Positions 33,864 through 44,519 of a stretch of 64,000 bases of DNA are shown piece after piece. Position 1 is the first letter of the stretch, and each line of letters begins with the position of its first letter. Made by a program: the position numbers and the translations under genes. The DNA is from Locusta migratoria (lineage: Eukaryota > Arthropoda > Insecta > Orthoptera > Acrididae). Under the pieces are notes generated by a model that was not told the origin of the DNA, made no database searches, and saw nothing but the letters and a program-made list of their open reading frames with translations. The stretch is taken from the NCBI GenBank assembly GCA_026315105.1, contig CM048750.1, forward strand, positions 166,622,549-166,686,548. The letters are read 5' to 3'.

Positions 33864-34056
33864 CGCGGCGGAACGGCCGAGCTCATTGAGGCGCTATGAT
33901 CCTATGCGCGAAGTCGTTCCCCGTCGAGGGTTCGAATGCCCCCTCGGGCATGGATGTTTGTGCGGTCTTTACTATAAGTTAGTTCAGAAGTAGTATATAA
34001 GTTTAGGAACTTATGACCCCGCATTTAAGTCCCATAAGCTTTACAAACGAACATTT
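33864..34056 (+). mobile_element. SINE type 1-like, diverged
   Basis: The head ggccgcggcggaacggccga with B-box GAGGGTTCGAATGCC is followed by the type 1 tail (gcatggatgtttgtgcggtc, ttcagaagtag, tcccataagctttacaaa). ATTCA at both sides is the only duplication candidate. Confidence 0.8.
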
Positions 34057-34059
34057 TTT

Positions 34060-34840
34060 ATCGGATTCACCATAAATGAACAACATATCTGAGTATTCCT
34101 CTGTAGTAAAAATGCAAGGCATGCTTATTTCATAAATCTAAAAACTACAACAATTACTGTATGCTTCACTTAAAACAACTATGCTGTTTCACTGCACTGC
34201 AAAACACAGTAAGGTAACTCGTTTCAAGGTTAGGAAACGACAAACCACAACGGAAAGTAAATATCCTTGTATAAACTCTGGAATTTCTGAAAAACCATTG
34301 CAAATACGATTTTGGGGTATGTTTATTAGATTCGTTAGATCAGTAACAATAAATGGAAATTGTGCTTTACTGTAACCTCTTACGGTTTTGCGATGGCTTC
34401 ATATTAGTTACGTGGCTAAATTTCAGGCAAAATATTATTAGCCGTAACTTCGTAACTAGACATTTGCGGACCTATGTTTGTATTAACTTTTTGGCCCACT
34501 TTAGGTTACGGTAGTAACATTAAAAGTGGTCATTTGCGATCGTCTTTTGACAGCTCTAAATTTAAATGAAAATAACGGCTTAACCAATCATCTGACACGA
34601 AAATTGAATAACCGAATTTGTATAGGAGAGAATTCTCTACAACTTCGCTCTTATTTTTTATTATTATTATTATTATTTTCATATTTCGTATCGTTTGAGA
34701 GAGATTTGCAAAAATAGCGACGATTTGACATCTTCCATTGATTATACAAAAATCAGCCGTCGTAGACGTCACGTGACATTCCACGACCAGAACTCAGGCA
34801 TACGCCATCTTGCGTTATTATTTCAAAGCAGCGGCGCACT
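34060..34840. other. No gene; (ATT)n at 34654-34675
   Basis: Short frames only; the (TTA)n tract is the only clear feature. Confidence 0.5.
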
Positions 34841-34842
34841 GA

Positions 34843-34927
34843 AGAATTAACAAAAACATGTCGTTCTTCGTACGATAAATGATAATCTAGTGTCTAATGC
34901 ATCATTAGCAGTAGTAAACAACTGCCC
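34843..34927 (+). repeat. Dispersed repeat, copy 2 of 2
   Basis: Same orientation as 31776-31868 and about 85% alike by eye. It is followed by aggaccaatttctcaactg, which resembles aggatcaatcctcccaattg after copy 1, so the shared unit may be longer. Confidence 0.75.
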
Positions 34928-34964
34928 TGAATAGTAGAAAAATAAAGGACCAATTTCTCAACTG

Positions 34965-35040
34965 TCCGCTGTAGTGTAGTGGGCAGCGAGTTGGATTGTA
35001 AAGCACGTGGTCAGTGGTTCGGAACCCGCCCTTACCAAAA
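34965..35040 (+). mobile_element. tRNA-like SINE head
   Basis: A-box-like TGTAGTGTAGTGGGCAGC and B-box GGTTCGGAACCC, spaced as in a tRNA, with a possible GTA anticodon loop (TTGTAAA). It ends in a T-run (ttttgttcttttt), typical of polymerase III termination. Stem pairing is imperfect, so it was not called as a working tRNA. Confidence 0.45.
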
Positions 35041-35329
35041 TTTTGTTCTTTTTCCTAAAAGGGTTACGTGTTGGGGCATAGATATGTCGTAATAGTATCA
35101 CTATAATTTTTTGTTTACATTATTGTTGTCCGAAATGTTTGCAAAAAATTATAAAACTACAAATCTAAAGTGGACCGCAAGACACTTTAGTGCGATTTTT
35201 TATTTCTTTAGTTTTACTTGTGGAATAACACATTAAGATATTTGCGTATCTTCATGAATCACGCAGTGGGATGGCATCAAGTCGGTCTCCAGACTAAAAA
35301 GACGACCGATTTGAGTAATAGCTGCACCG

Positions 35330-35705
35330 CTGAGCGTACGCGGTGGGCGGCGCGGTGGCATGACTCACGCTCAAATCAGGTTTCCCCCTCCCCAGGTCGC
35401 ACGGGCATAAAGCAGCGATCGGCGCAACGAGGCAGCAGAAGGCGTTTGATGTGGACAGGAAACACTTCGTTGCGAGGCAAACAGCTGTGCGGCGGCTAGG
35501 TGGGGAGCAGCGGGGGCGCCGACATGCCGATATCGACCGCTGGGCTCAGCTGGCGGCACCCGCCGTCTGCCACCGGACGCCGCCTCGGGACACCCCCGAC
35601 AATTCGCCGTCGCTGCCTCCGCTGCACACCGCGCGCTCACGCGGGTCTGTCTCGCGGCAGTAGGCACTTGGCTGTTCGGACGTTTAAGCTGCCGGAAGTT
35701 TACGC
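35330..35705. other. GC-rich, CpG-rich island
   Basis: This is the most GC-rich stretch outside the large LINE, with many CpG and several overlapping frames that reflect composition. It directly precedes a 5'-truncated LINE, to which it does not clearly belong. It could be a promoter-like island or part of an unrecognised element. Confidence 0.45.
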
Positions 35706-38105
35706 CACGTGACTGAAACCCAGCTCGCGCTATTCGTCCACGAGACACAGAGGGCCGTAGACACGGGTTCTCAGGTAGATGCTGTGTTCCTCGACTTCCG
35801 CAAGGCGTTTGATACAGTTCCACCACAAACGTTTAAAGAACAAAGTAAGAGCATATGGTCTATCAGACCAATTGGGCCGTATGAATAAAATGGAGTATCT
35901 ACTTTATATTCTGAATTCCAGAGAACATACTCAGGTTCGCATGAATAAAGGGAGTCTGAGAATATACTTCAGCAGAGTATGTTCTCGGCGTGAGTAATGG
36001 GGTGGGATAAGTTGCTCACAGCAGAGAACATTCTCCAATTTCATATGAATAAAACTACAGAAGTTTCTCACGACGGGAGAACATTCTCAGATTTCTGGAG
36101 TGAGCTCTGTGCTGAGTAACTTCTATTAAGGTTAAGTTTTACTGAGGTTTATAATAAAATAATTTTGTCACTTAGAAGGCAAAAACAAGTTCCTTTATAT
36201 GTAGTCTAAGATATTAAGGGATCTATAAATACAAATAAACATTTTGTTGACAACTATATTCCTTCGGAAAAATCGTGTGACACTTCCAGCATTTTATATA
36301 GTGACGAGAGTGATGTAAGAGGTGTTTTCATTACCGACATAAGAATGAAACACAAATGGATTCAGCTGCTTGTTTTACTTATTTGTTTGGCGTGTATATT
36401 TACAGTTGTAAACAGTCACATAGCAAAATAATATTGTTTATAAATAGGGCCTATTAGTAAGACCTCATGCTGTTAGTTCCAAATAAACTGTATTCCAGGA
36501 CTTCAGTTTCTATCACAAAATAAATATTGCTGCAATACCAGGTAGAAGTAAACACGACAGGAAAATTAATAACTGATTAATTACATACCTAGCAGCCTGT
36601 TCCTTGTTCGAAATCGCATGGCCTAACGCTTATGAGCAAACCACTGGGTGTCATATTTAACAAGTCCTATCTCATGTTACAACGTGGAATGCTGTCTGAG
36701 TGTTCTAACAGATGAATATGTGATGCATTCTTAAAATATCGTTCGCAAATTGTGCTAACCCTACTTCATTAACAAACGAGTTTCTGGCGTGACGAAAATT
36801 TTGTATCGCCCGGAGGATAAATTTTCGTAAAGTGCATATTTAGTCTTAATAATATGCTCCTTCAGAACAAACTAATAGCTAAACATAGTACAGTTCTTTC
36901 TGAACATGTAGATGCCTACTCCATATTTGTACACTTAATTTGCCTGATTGGGCTAGTTTAAAGAAATACACGATTGGGCAGCTGATCTGTGGCGGACATG
37001 ACACGCCGAGAACTTACTCAAGTAGGAGGGGAGGTAGCGAGAATGAACTACCAGCTCAGAGCATATGCTTCGAAGTTTTTATTCATACCAAATTGAGAAC
37101 TTACTAAGAACGTTCTTTTGCTCTGAGAATCTTCTGTGGAGCATGTGCTCTCTTTTATTCATACGACTCATTGTGTGATTCGATTGAGGAATTCCTAGAT
37201 AACAGAAAGCAGCAGGACATTCTCAATGGAGAGAAGTCTTCCGAAGTAGGAGTTATGTCAGGGGTGCCACATATATAAATGACCTTGCGGATAACATCGG
37301 AAGTTCACTGAGGCTTTTTGCGGATGATGCGGTAGTATATAGAGAGGTTTTAACAATGGAAAATTGTATTGAGATGCAGGAGGATCTGCATCGAATTTAC
37401 GCATGGTGCAGGGAATGGCAATTAAAGCTCAATGTAGACAAGTGTAATGTGCTGCGAATACACAGAAAGAAAGATCCTATATCATTTAGCTACACTATAG
37501 CAGGCCAGCAACTGGAAGCAGTTAATTCCATAAATTATCTGTGAGTAGTCATTAGAAGTGATTTAAAATGGAACGACCACATAAAATCACTCGTCGGTAA
37601 AGCAGAAGCCACACTTAGATTCATTGGAAGAATCCTAAGGAAATGCAGTCCGAAAACAAAGGATGTAGGTTACAGTATAGTTGTTCGCCCACAGCTAGAA
37701 TACTGCTCACCGGTGTGGGATCGTACCAGGTGGGGTTGACAGAGGAAGTAGAGAAGATCCAAAGGAGATCAGCGCGCTTCGTTACAGGGCCATTTGGTAA
37801 TCGTGAAAGCGTTTCGTTTCTAGCAGACTCTGCAGGAGAGACGCTCTGTCGCTCGGTACGGGCTTTTGTCGAAGTTTCGAGAACTTACCTTTACTGAGGA
37901 GTCTAGCAGTATATTGCTCCCTCCTACGTATATCTCGCGAAGAGGATAAAATCAGAGATTAGAGCCCACACAGAGGCATACCGACAATCCTCCTTTCCGC
38001 GAACAATACATGACTGGAATAGGAGGGAAAATCGATAGTGGTACTCAAGGTACCCTCCGCCACACACCGTCGGGTGACTTGCGGAGTATGGTTGTAGATG
38101 TCCAA
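35706..38105 (+). mobile_element. LINE family A copy 3, interrupted by a DNA transposon
   Basis: RT peptide ETQLALFVHETQRAVD then DAVFLDFRKAFDTVP runs to GLSDQ near 35873 and resumes at 37170 with CDSIEEFLDNRKQQ in frame across the insertion. A deletion removes most of the GVPQGSVxGPLLF motif near 37265. Then come SLRLFADDAVVYREV, an ECS-like PEYCSPVWD block near 37700, and the family A 3' UTR (taccctccgccacacaccgt, gcggagtatg). Frameshifts make it inactive. Confidence 0.88.
35874..37169. mobile_element. 1.3 kb non-coding TIR transposon nested in LINE
   Basis: Terminal repeats: GGGCCGTATGAATAAAA at the left and GAGTCGTATGAATAAAA (complement) at the right, 15 of 17 matching. ATT (or ATTG, shifting the left end by one base) is present on both sides at 35871 and 37170. 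Removing the insert and one copy restores the LINE reading frame, which fixes the ends. Subterminal zones hold repeated GAGAACATWCTC-like palindromes (about 35921-36085 and 37010-37140) and extra TATGAATAAAA copies. No transposase frame exists. Superfamily unassigned; a three-base duplication and G-rich ends fit PIF/Harbinger loosely. Confidence 0.82.
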
Positions 38106-38129
38106 TATGTAAACACAAGGTGGTTAGAA

Positions 38130-39060
38130 TATTTGGCTGCAGTCCTGCTCCTAACGGAATTTGTGTTGAAACTATTCAAGAAATCAGTTTAACATGAGCT
38201 GTGTAATTCCATCTCATATTGCAATTGTTCATCTACAATAAACAAAACGGAGTAAAAGTTAAGCAATAAGGTGTCATTGCAATTTTCTTAGTTCATATTG
38301 CACCAAAACACTCAACGGAAACATGTTTATTTTCTTTTTCCCTGTGACTATCTGGAACTTTTAATTCTTATTTTGAAATGTGATTCACATTTCAAAATAA
38401 ATGTAGCGATAACGTTGACACTGTACTACACTGCAGATCAGCTTACCACCACGACTTGTTTAGCATGCACATTTGTTTGCTTCGCCAACACAAAATAGCT
38501 GTCACTGTTTAACATAACCTGCACTATGGATGCCTGTCAATACTATTCACGATTTAAGGTGTAAGCTATGCACTGTCACATTTGTGAAAAATAGGCAAAT
38601 ATCTTTAAATGATTAAGAAGTACTAGATTAACTTTTTTCAATTATGCTTAAAATGGGTAAATTAGTGCATGTAGTTATTTAACTTAATGAAGTACAGCAA
38701 TTTATCTTCTGAATACACAATCGGGCATAATTGAAGCCTGGGAGACCATCCTTCAGCTTTGACCCATGACGTTGTCAACATGCCGGTAAACCAGCATACA
38801 AGATATCTTAATACTTCTGTATTGTAGGCTAGATAATCTGTCGTTATTCTCGTAAATTACAGAAGTTCGTAAATAATTTTGTGTTTATTCGTAATTTTCT
38901 ATATTTTATGGGTGGTTGTTAAAAGTGATAGTCAATCAAAAAGCGTAAGTTACATTTTTTTTACAGTATTGACGTCACTATTAGTTGACGACGGTAGTCT
39001 GATTGTGCAGGTTGGGAAGAGCTACGGCACTGTATTTGGAATGTCATCTCCCTAGATACT
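38130..39060. other. No gene recognised
   Basis: AT-rich. It contains the palindrome at 38368. The segment 38860-38960 vaguely resembles 20230-20330. Confidence 0.5.
38368..38400. repeat. Perfect 16 bp-arm palindrome
   Basis: TTATTTTGAAATGTGA (38368-38383), one central T, then the exact inverted copy (38385-38400). It could form a cruciform or mark the centre of a fold-back element, but the outer flanks do not continue the symmetry. Confidence 0.85.
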
Positions 39061-39099
39061 AATGGCTTTCCAAGAAGCTACCCAAGGTTTTTAACTCGT

Positions 39100-39103
<4 letters not shown>

Positions 39104-39159
<56 letters not shown>
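39104..39159. repeat. (AC)n microsatellite
   Basis: A perfect AC tract of 28 units, 60 bp from a tRNA-like sequence. Confidence 0.95.
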
Positions 39160-39160
<1 letters not shown>

Positions 39161-39224
39161 AAAATTGACAACACTTGGAATTAGAGATCCGAAATTGTTT
39201 TATATAACTGAATGCGAAAACGAA

Positions 39225-39305
39225 AAACAAGTCCCAGTGGGATTCGAACCTCTGACTATGGTTGTAACGCCAGTACGCTGCCACCTGAGCCAAACCGACA
39301 CATGC
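39225..39305 (-). mobile_element. tRNA-like SINE head
   Basis: Minus strand: TTTGGCTCAGGTGGCAGCG (A-box region) and GGTTCGAATCC (B-box) at tRNA spacing. The T-stem does not close properly, which argues against a working tRNA. An adjacent AC tract may be the SINE tail. Confidence 0.5.
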
Positions 39306-39512
39306 AGCACACGATCTAATTTGCACTTTGGAAAATTTCAAAGTCGATTCTTTCAATAATTTTTGAGAGTTGCGTCGATTGGCTTTGGCTGATTATTTAA
39401 GTTCTGAACTTAAGGTAGCATAAACATAGAAATTCTAAAATCCGAGACCCATGTGGTCTCCGTGTGAGACTTGACACCTGGAGGGTAGGCACCCACACGT
39501 TGCAGTATTCCA

Positions 39513-39711
39513 AAATGTTGCAATGTCTAAGGCTTAAGGGACTTAACTGCGGGGTCATCAGTCCCTAAACTTACAAACTACTTATGAACTACCTTATACT
39601 AAAGACGACACGAACATCCATGCCCGAGGGGGGGATTCGAACCCGCCAACGGCAGACTGCCGCGCGCACCGCAACACGGCGCTCCAGCACGCGCGGCTAA
39701 TCCGCCGCGGC
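39513..39711 (-). mobile_element. SINE type 1-like with 12 bp TSD
   Basis: TGCAGTATTCCA (39501-39512) and TGCAGCATTCCA (39712-39723) differ at one base. The tail is typical type 1 (ttaagggacttaactgcggg). The head differs (gcggcggattagccgcgcgt), so this is a subtype. It lies against the mariner relic. Confidence 0.88.
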
Positions 39712-39723
39712 TGCAGCATTCCA

Positions 39724-40200
39724 GGTGGCTGATTGTGTTTCAGTTGCGGACCGTAAAGGAAACACCATGTTTCGTCTCCAGTTATTATCCGCTTGTGAAA
39801 AGTCCGATCATCGTCTGCACAGATCACGAGCTCACACAAATCGTAATTTGACAGAATTCGTGACACACTGGACTGGGTGACAGCCGTCAATGTTGAGAGT
39901 GTCCGTCCGAATTTTGTGGCAAGTACCATGGTTGATACTAATGCTGACAAAGGGTCTAGAGATTGGAAGCGGTTAGTGCGCACCAGCGTTTTAACTTCCT
40001 GCCTATTGCGTTCAGTTCGAACTGTCCCAGGCGGACCAGTACGCACATCTTCGAAACGGTCCTTGCACGAAACGTCAGTGCCATCTAAACAACACTGCGA
40101 CTCAATGCGGTCATCATTGCAAACGTTTCGGGCATCGGTTTTGCGTAATTTACCGCAGAACTTTATTTTTTCTCCGTTGCTCCAACTGTGACATGTCAAG
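39724..40200 (-). pseudogene. mariner-like transposase relic
   Basis: A 201-codon minus-strand frame begins near 40199 and its last part runs into the SINE. KIKFCGKLRKT resembles the mariner N-terminus (IKFCxKLGKT), then an RF-x-D/E-x-RT block, and RIITGDETWCFLYGPQLK contains the first catalytic Asp of the D-D-D triad (ITGDETW). The middle is compressed compared with the usual 340-350 residues, and the second and third Asp are absent. No terminal repeats were identified. It is inactive. Confidence 0.7.
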
Positions 40201-40209
40201 GTCCGACTG

Positions 40210-40650
40210 TCACATTCAACTCACCGCCACAGCAACGACCGTACATGCCATCAACTGTGTCTAGAACGGACGTGAGACAGAAGGTACCACCACACCACGG
40301 CGCCACCTGTACGCTATAGTGAACCACAGGGCCGTTATGCGATCACACTCAGAACATGCAGACTGTACCACATTCATTTTGTGCGTTTTTTTTTCTTTTT
40401 TTTAATTAAATTTGAAATACGGGTGGATTTTTCAGCACTATATGTATATTTGGCGGACACTAACACAAAAATATCCGGTCACGTCCACCTAACAACTCTG
40501 TTCGCAGACTACTGTACTATTCATGGTAAAGGGTACCAACAGGCACTACGGCTAGTCATTTCCTTTCCCGTTCCACTCGCAAAAGGAGAGGAGGGAAAAA
40601 GTACTGTCTATATGCTTCTCTGTAAGCACTGATTTCTCTCGTCTTACTGG
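40210..40650. other. No gene recognised
   Basis: It may include further mariner-flanking sequence. The 83-codon frame at 40381 is unassigned. Confidence 0.45.
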
Positions 40651-40654
40651 TCCT

Positions 40655-40885
40655 ATGTCTACAAAGGTACTCTCCAAATCACACTGAAGTACCTGGCAGA
40701 TAGTCCTTTTATTAATATGGTCATTTCTTCTTATGTAGGGTGCGAGTCATTTTTTCGCATTCAGGCGAAAATTGCCAATCGAAATTTCGTTTTTAGATCT
40801 CACTGCAACGTCGTCGTACTGATTCGCAACCCAACTCCTGTATCATTTTTATTTCAGTCAAAGTTTTGGTAGAGGTATGCAACCG
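40655..40885 (-). mobile_element. LINE family B 3' end
   Basis: The plus strand starts ctccaaatcacactgaagta then cctggcagatag, the complement of the family B 3' UTR. It continues through sequence equivalent to the last RT block (gcgaaaattgccaatcgaaa). The AIREWN block has been lost by a deletion. Confidence 0.65.
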
Positions 40886-40967
40886 TTATGATCCAAAATA
40901 TAAAATTGATCCTAAAAATGCTTTTAGGTTGCTGTAGTAATTACACAGCTGTCGAAAGGGGATTATT

Positions 40968-40998
40968 TGACATGTTTCGAGCATAACTCACCATCTGG
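40968..40998 (-). ncRNA. Hammerhead-like motif, left arm of (d)
   Basis: Minus strand: CAGATGGT, GAG-TTATG-CTC stem, GAAAC, ATGTC. GAAAC-AT-GT-C gives the same short stem III and C17 as element (a). The first box has lost the CTGATGA consensus. Confidence 0.5.
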
Positions 40999-41978
40999 TA
41001 ACATTCAGTGTAAATGCATATACAACCAGCAGGTACACACACAAAATTATTTGAAATTCACAATAGAACTAGAAAAATATTTTTACTGCAAGTCATTTTA
41101 CAAGGTTAGGAAATATGCGTATGTTTAGACAAGTTTGGAGGATTTGGACATTTTTGTGCACAGATACACCTTGCAGGATCAACAGGTTAGCAGCTCAAGG
41201 AACTGCTTCTTTTCAAATTTCCAAAGGGGTTCCTTTTTTCTTTTTTTTATAATTAGCATGTTTTGGATTTTTCTTTCATTCTGACAAAATGACGTTCTGA
41301 GAGCATTCCCTTGTCACGTTCCTGAATTCCACTTTTGTAGTGCTATTTGTTTCCAAAACAAAATGAACAGAGCCGCTATCCTTTGTGTTTATACCTTTAT
41401 TCTTTATTTTCTCATTTTTTCTCTGATTTCGTTTTCGATATAACTTGTTCCTATTACTTATGCTGGGATTATTATCGTATTTGGATTTTTGGTTTAAAAT
41501 TACACGGTTTAAACCGTGCTCTTTTGACCTTTTATCTTGCCTTTAATTAGGCAATTTGTAATTTACTGTACGACCTCTAATACAACTTTCCTGCTGCCCG
41601 CATGACGTGCGCCATATGTTATAAATCAATATTTTAATTAAATTTCATCTTCAATGGCCACTGAATTTTTTATGTTTCATATTTTGCTTTTATTTCTGTA
41701 GTCATGTCGACGCTAGCATCGCCACCAGACAACCTGTCCGCAACACGCGATGCCCTCTAGTGGGACTCGCGCACGCACGTTCCATACCACGTAGTCTTGG
41801 CCACATTTGATGTGTGGCCTTATATGGCAATACATGGCATGTACACTAACATCTCTAGCTTTACATGACAATTTTAAATGCCTCATTGCTCTGTAAATAT
41901 CAGTATGTATTTCCAAATAATATTTGCTGTAAAAAAGATTTTTGTACTTTTATTGTAAACTTTAAATAATTGTGTGTG

Positions 41979-42125
41979 GGCCACTACGGTCGGGGGTTCG
42001 AATCCCCTCTCGGGCATGGATATTTGTGCCGTCCTAATTCGTAAGTAGTTCATAACTAGTTTGTAAGTTTAGGGACTGATGACCCCGTAGTTAAGTCCCA
42101 AAAGCTTAAACATTTGAACTTTTTG
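41979..42125 (+). mobile_element. SINE type 1, 5'-truncated, with 11 bp TSD
   Basis: AATTGTGTGTG at 41968-41978 and 42126-42136 is exact. The copy begins inside the tRNA-like head, before the B-box GGGGGTTCGAATCCCC, and has a full tail. A 5'-truncated SINE with intact duplication indicates incomplete reverse transcription. It is inserted in the right arm of element (d). Confidence 0.93.
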
Positions 42126-42177
42126 AATTGTGTGTGATACTTAATGGTAATCTAAATATATTTTCGCCAACAGGTCA

Positions 42178-42208
42178 CTAGATGAGGGGCTAAGCCAAAA
42201 CATGTGAA
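42178..42208 (+). ncRNA. Hammerhead-like motif, right arm of (d), degenerate
   Basis: CTAGATGAGGGGCTAAGCC, then AAAAC, ATGTG. The stem II GGC-TAA-GCC is good. The first box has an extra A, and GAAA is changed to AAAA. Confidence 0.5.
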
Positions 42209-42399
42209 ATTAAATAATTACGTTCAACAGCTGTGCGATTATTGCAGCAACCTAAAAATATTTATGGATTCACTAGCGTAATTCACGCTGCTTCGTACAC
42301 TTGGGTGGTCTACATTGTTTCTACTTCTAAATATAAATTTTCATAGATTTAGCTTTAAAAATGCTTTTCTGATTAAGTATTTTAATACAGCTTGCCATC

Positions 42400-42700
42400 C
42401 CAAATTGCTCCATGATGGCAGAATTCAAAACATCCCGAAAATTCTAACCATGGTTCCAAATCCAAATTTTCGCATTTCTAGCATCAAAATAGTCTTAGTA
42501 GCACCCTTAATTTTTCCCTTATTTCACCCACTTAGTGGTTAAATTTCCAAAAATATCGAAACGTGTTTTTGAAATTCCAGTCAAAAATCTAAATCCGAAG
42601 TTTTGTATTTCACTTCAAAATTGCCTTAATAGCAACGTATTTTCAAGAACCCGTTCATCCCCTATTTCACCCCCTTAGGGTTGAGACTGTCGAAAAATCG
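42400..42700 (+). repeat. Two diverged units of about 150 bp
   Basis: A unit with ccaaatccaaattttcgcat, then atttcacccacttagtggtt and ccaaaaatatcgaa (42455-42560) recurs as ctaaatccgaagttttgtat, then atttcacccccttagggttg and cgaaaaatcg (42588-42700). It may be the remains of a longer tandem array or of a repeat family with internal repeats. Confidence 0.55.
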
Positions 42701-42704
42701 TTAA

Positions 42705-43330
42705 TGCGTACAGTGTAAGATAACTACAAATTTCAAGTTTCTGGAGTCTGTAGATTCACTTTTCAGCCGTTTTCTGTCTTTAAGAAAGGGATCGAGAACG
42801 CGAAATTTCTTTCTTACACTTTGGCATCTTTCTTGGTAGTTTTCGCTTTTCAAACTGCAATATTGACTTATTTTTCATTATTCGTACGCTTGATACAGAA
42901 AAACTGAAGAATGTGCACACCTTTCACTGTGTATAATCTCTTTGCTATTAAATTGTCAAAAGTCATCGCTCGTCTTCAGTCCTAATGTCCTAAGCTGACG
43001 ACTTTCACCCACTATATCTTCCACACTCTTATAGCTATCGACACGGAACTGCTATGGTGTACAACGGGAGACTGTACTGCCACAGAACGAGATCGTGCGT
43101 CTTCATAGCGTAGTATTTGCTGAAGAGAAAAATACCGACACCCACTCGTAGAATTTTATGTAAGTAGGTAATTTTGAACTACCGTACCTTCCAACACCTT
43201 ATCGTTATCAACCCTCTCCCACCTGGGACACATACCCACTGCCACATACAAACACTATTCATTTGCGATGTGTAGTTTGGCTGGAGAATGAAGTATATGC
43301 ACAAACCTCAATTTTAATAATATATAATGA
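42705..43330. other. No gene recognised
   Basis: Nothing supportable was seen here. Confidence 0.5.
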
Positions 43331-43334
43331 TTTT

Positions 43335-43565
43335 TGTATCTTATTTCCATGGCACACACTCCCTTTAATGCGGTAACAAAACGTGCTGGCTTTATTCGTA
43401 CTTTGTCTTGCGTCAATACCACGTAAGTATAGAACACCGCTCAGCAATCCTCTTAAAGAAGGCGGAGAAGCATAGCGTATGCGGTGTAGTGGTTCTGTTG
43501 CATCTTCTACGTGCTGTGACAAACGCAGTCCTTCATTCGCCTTTCTCGCAACATTATTATTTGAG
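43335..43565 (-). mobile_element. LINE family B-like fragment, minus strand
   Basis: ttctgttgcatcttctacgt, gctgtgacaaacgcag and cgcctttctcgcaacatta correspond to the family B blocks at 57890-57950. Similarity is moderate and frames are broken. It lies head to head with the plus-strand copy that follows. Confidence 0.6.
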
Positions 43566-43634
43566 GCTCAACTGGCAATGTTTGCACCATACAGGTATCT
43601 GAATCTGTTATATTATCGTAGATTAAACAGAAGT

Positions 43635-44516
43635 GATATCTGGCGTTCCCCGGGCAGCGTTATAGATCCCCTACTCTTCTGTTTATAAACGATTTATGTG
43701 ACAGTCTGAATAGCTCCCTTCGACTATTCGCGGATGGTGCTGTCGTTTACCGGTTAGTGAAATCAGAGGATCAGAAACAACTGCAAAGCGATTTAGACAA
43801 AATTTCTACATGCTGCGAAAATTGGCAATTGCCACAAAATAAAGAAAAGTGTGAAGTAATACACATGACGACTAAAAGAAATCCGCTGAACTATTACGAG
43901 ATAAATCAGTCAAACCTTAAGGTCGTAGATTCTACCAAATACCTAGGAGTTACAATTACGAACAACAGACAGGAGAGAACACACAGAAATACTGTGGGGA
44001 AGGCGAACCAAAGGTTACGTTTCATTCGCAGAACGCTTCGAAGATGCAACAGCTTCACCAAAGAGACTGCCTGCAACACTCTTGCGTCCTCTCCTAGAGT
44101 ACTGTTGCCAAGTGTGGGACCCTCACTAGGCGGGACTGAGGGAATACATTGAGAAGGTTCAGAGAAGGGCAGCTCGTTTTGTTTTATCACGTTACAGGGG
44201 GGAAAGCGTCACGGAATTGAGGTGGAAATCATTAAAATAAAGACGTTATTCGTTTATTCGTTGCGGTGAGATCTATTTGCGAAATTTCAATCATCGACTT
44301 TTACTTCTGAATGTGAAAATCTTTTGCTAGCACCCATATACGTAAGGAGACATGACCATCCCAATAAAATAAATCAGATCGAAAACTGAACGATTTAGGT
44401 GTTTTCTTCCCGCGCGCTATTGGAGAATGGAACGGTAGAGAAAATGATGATAAGTGATTAATGAAGCCACTGCCAGGCACTTTAATGTGATTTGTGGAGT
44501 ATCTATGTAGATGTAC
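43635..44516 (+). mobile_element. LINE family B copy
   Basis: Starts at a GVPxA-like block (43640), then LCDSLNSSLRLFADGAVVYR, in which the second catalytic Asp of FADD is now Gly. It continues with NWQLPQNKEKCEVIHMTTKR, STKYLGVTITN, RLRFIRRTLRRCNS, then frameshifted AARFVLSRY and the RAIGEWNGR-like end. The 3' UTR (ccaggcactttaatgtgatt) ends in tatgtagatgtac at 44516. The 131-codon frame at 43757-44152 is its longest intact piece. Confidence 0.9.
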
Positions 44517-44519
44517 GTA

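Larger units (their letters stand above)
40907..42280. mobile_element. Inverted-repeat element (d) with outward hammerhead-like motifs
   Basis: The left arm is about 40907-41110 and the right arm about 41885-42280. The shared outer block is cagcaacctaaaa next to cagctgtg, then aaacatgt, and the inner block is aattatttgaaattcacaat (diverged copy on the right). The middle, about 770 bp, is unassigned and has no long frame. The right arm is split by a SINE with its own 11 bp duplication. Each arm has one hammerhead-like motif facing outward. Confidence 0.7.

Noticed and set aside
35371..35826. A 151-codon minus-strand frame rich in Arg, Pro and Ala
   Set aside because: It coincides with a CpG-rich island and overlaps the LINE RT on the opposite strand. 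Its composition explains the lack of stops.
39225..39305. A true tRNA gene on the minus strand
   Set aside because: The B-box is perfect, but the T-stem has several mismatches, and an adjacent AC tract suggests a SINE.
39104..39305. A CRISPR-like or regular spaced repeat array
   Set aside because: Only simple microsatellites and SINEs are present. There are no spacers, and the genome looks eukaryotic.
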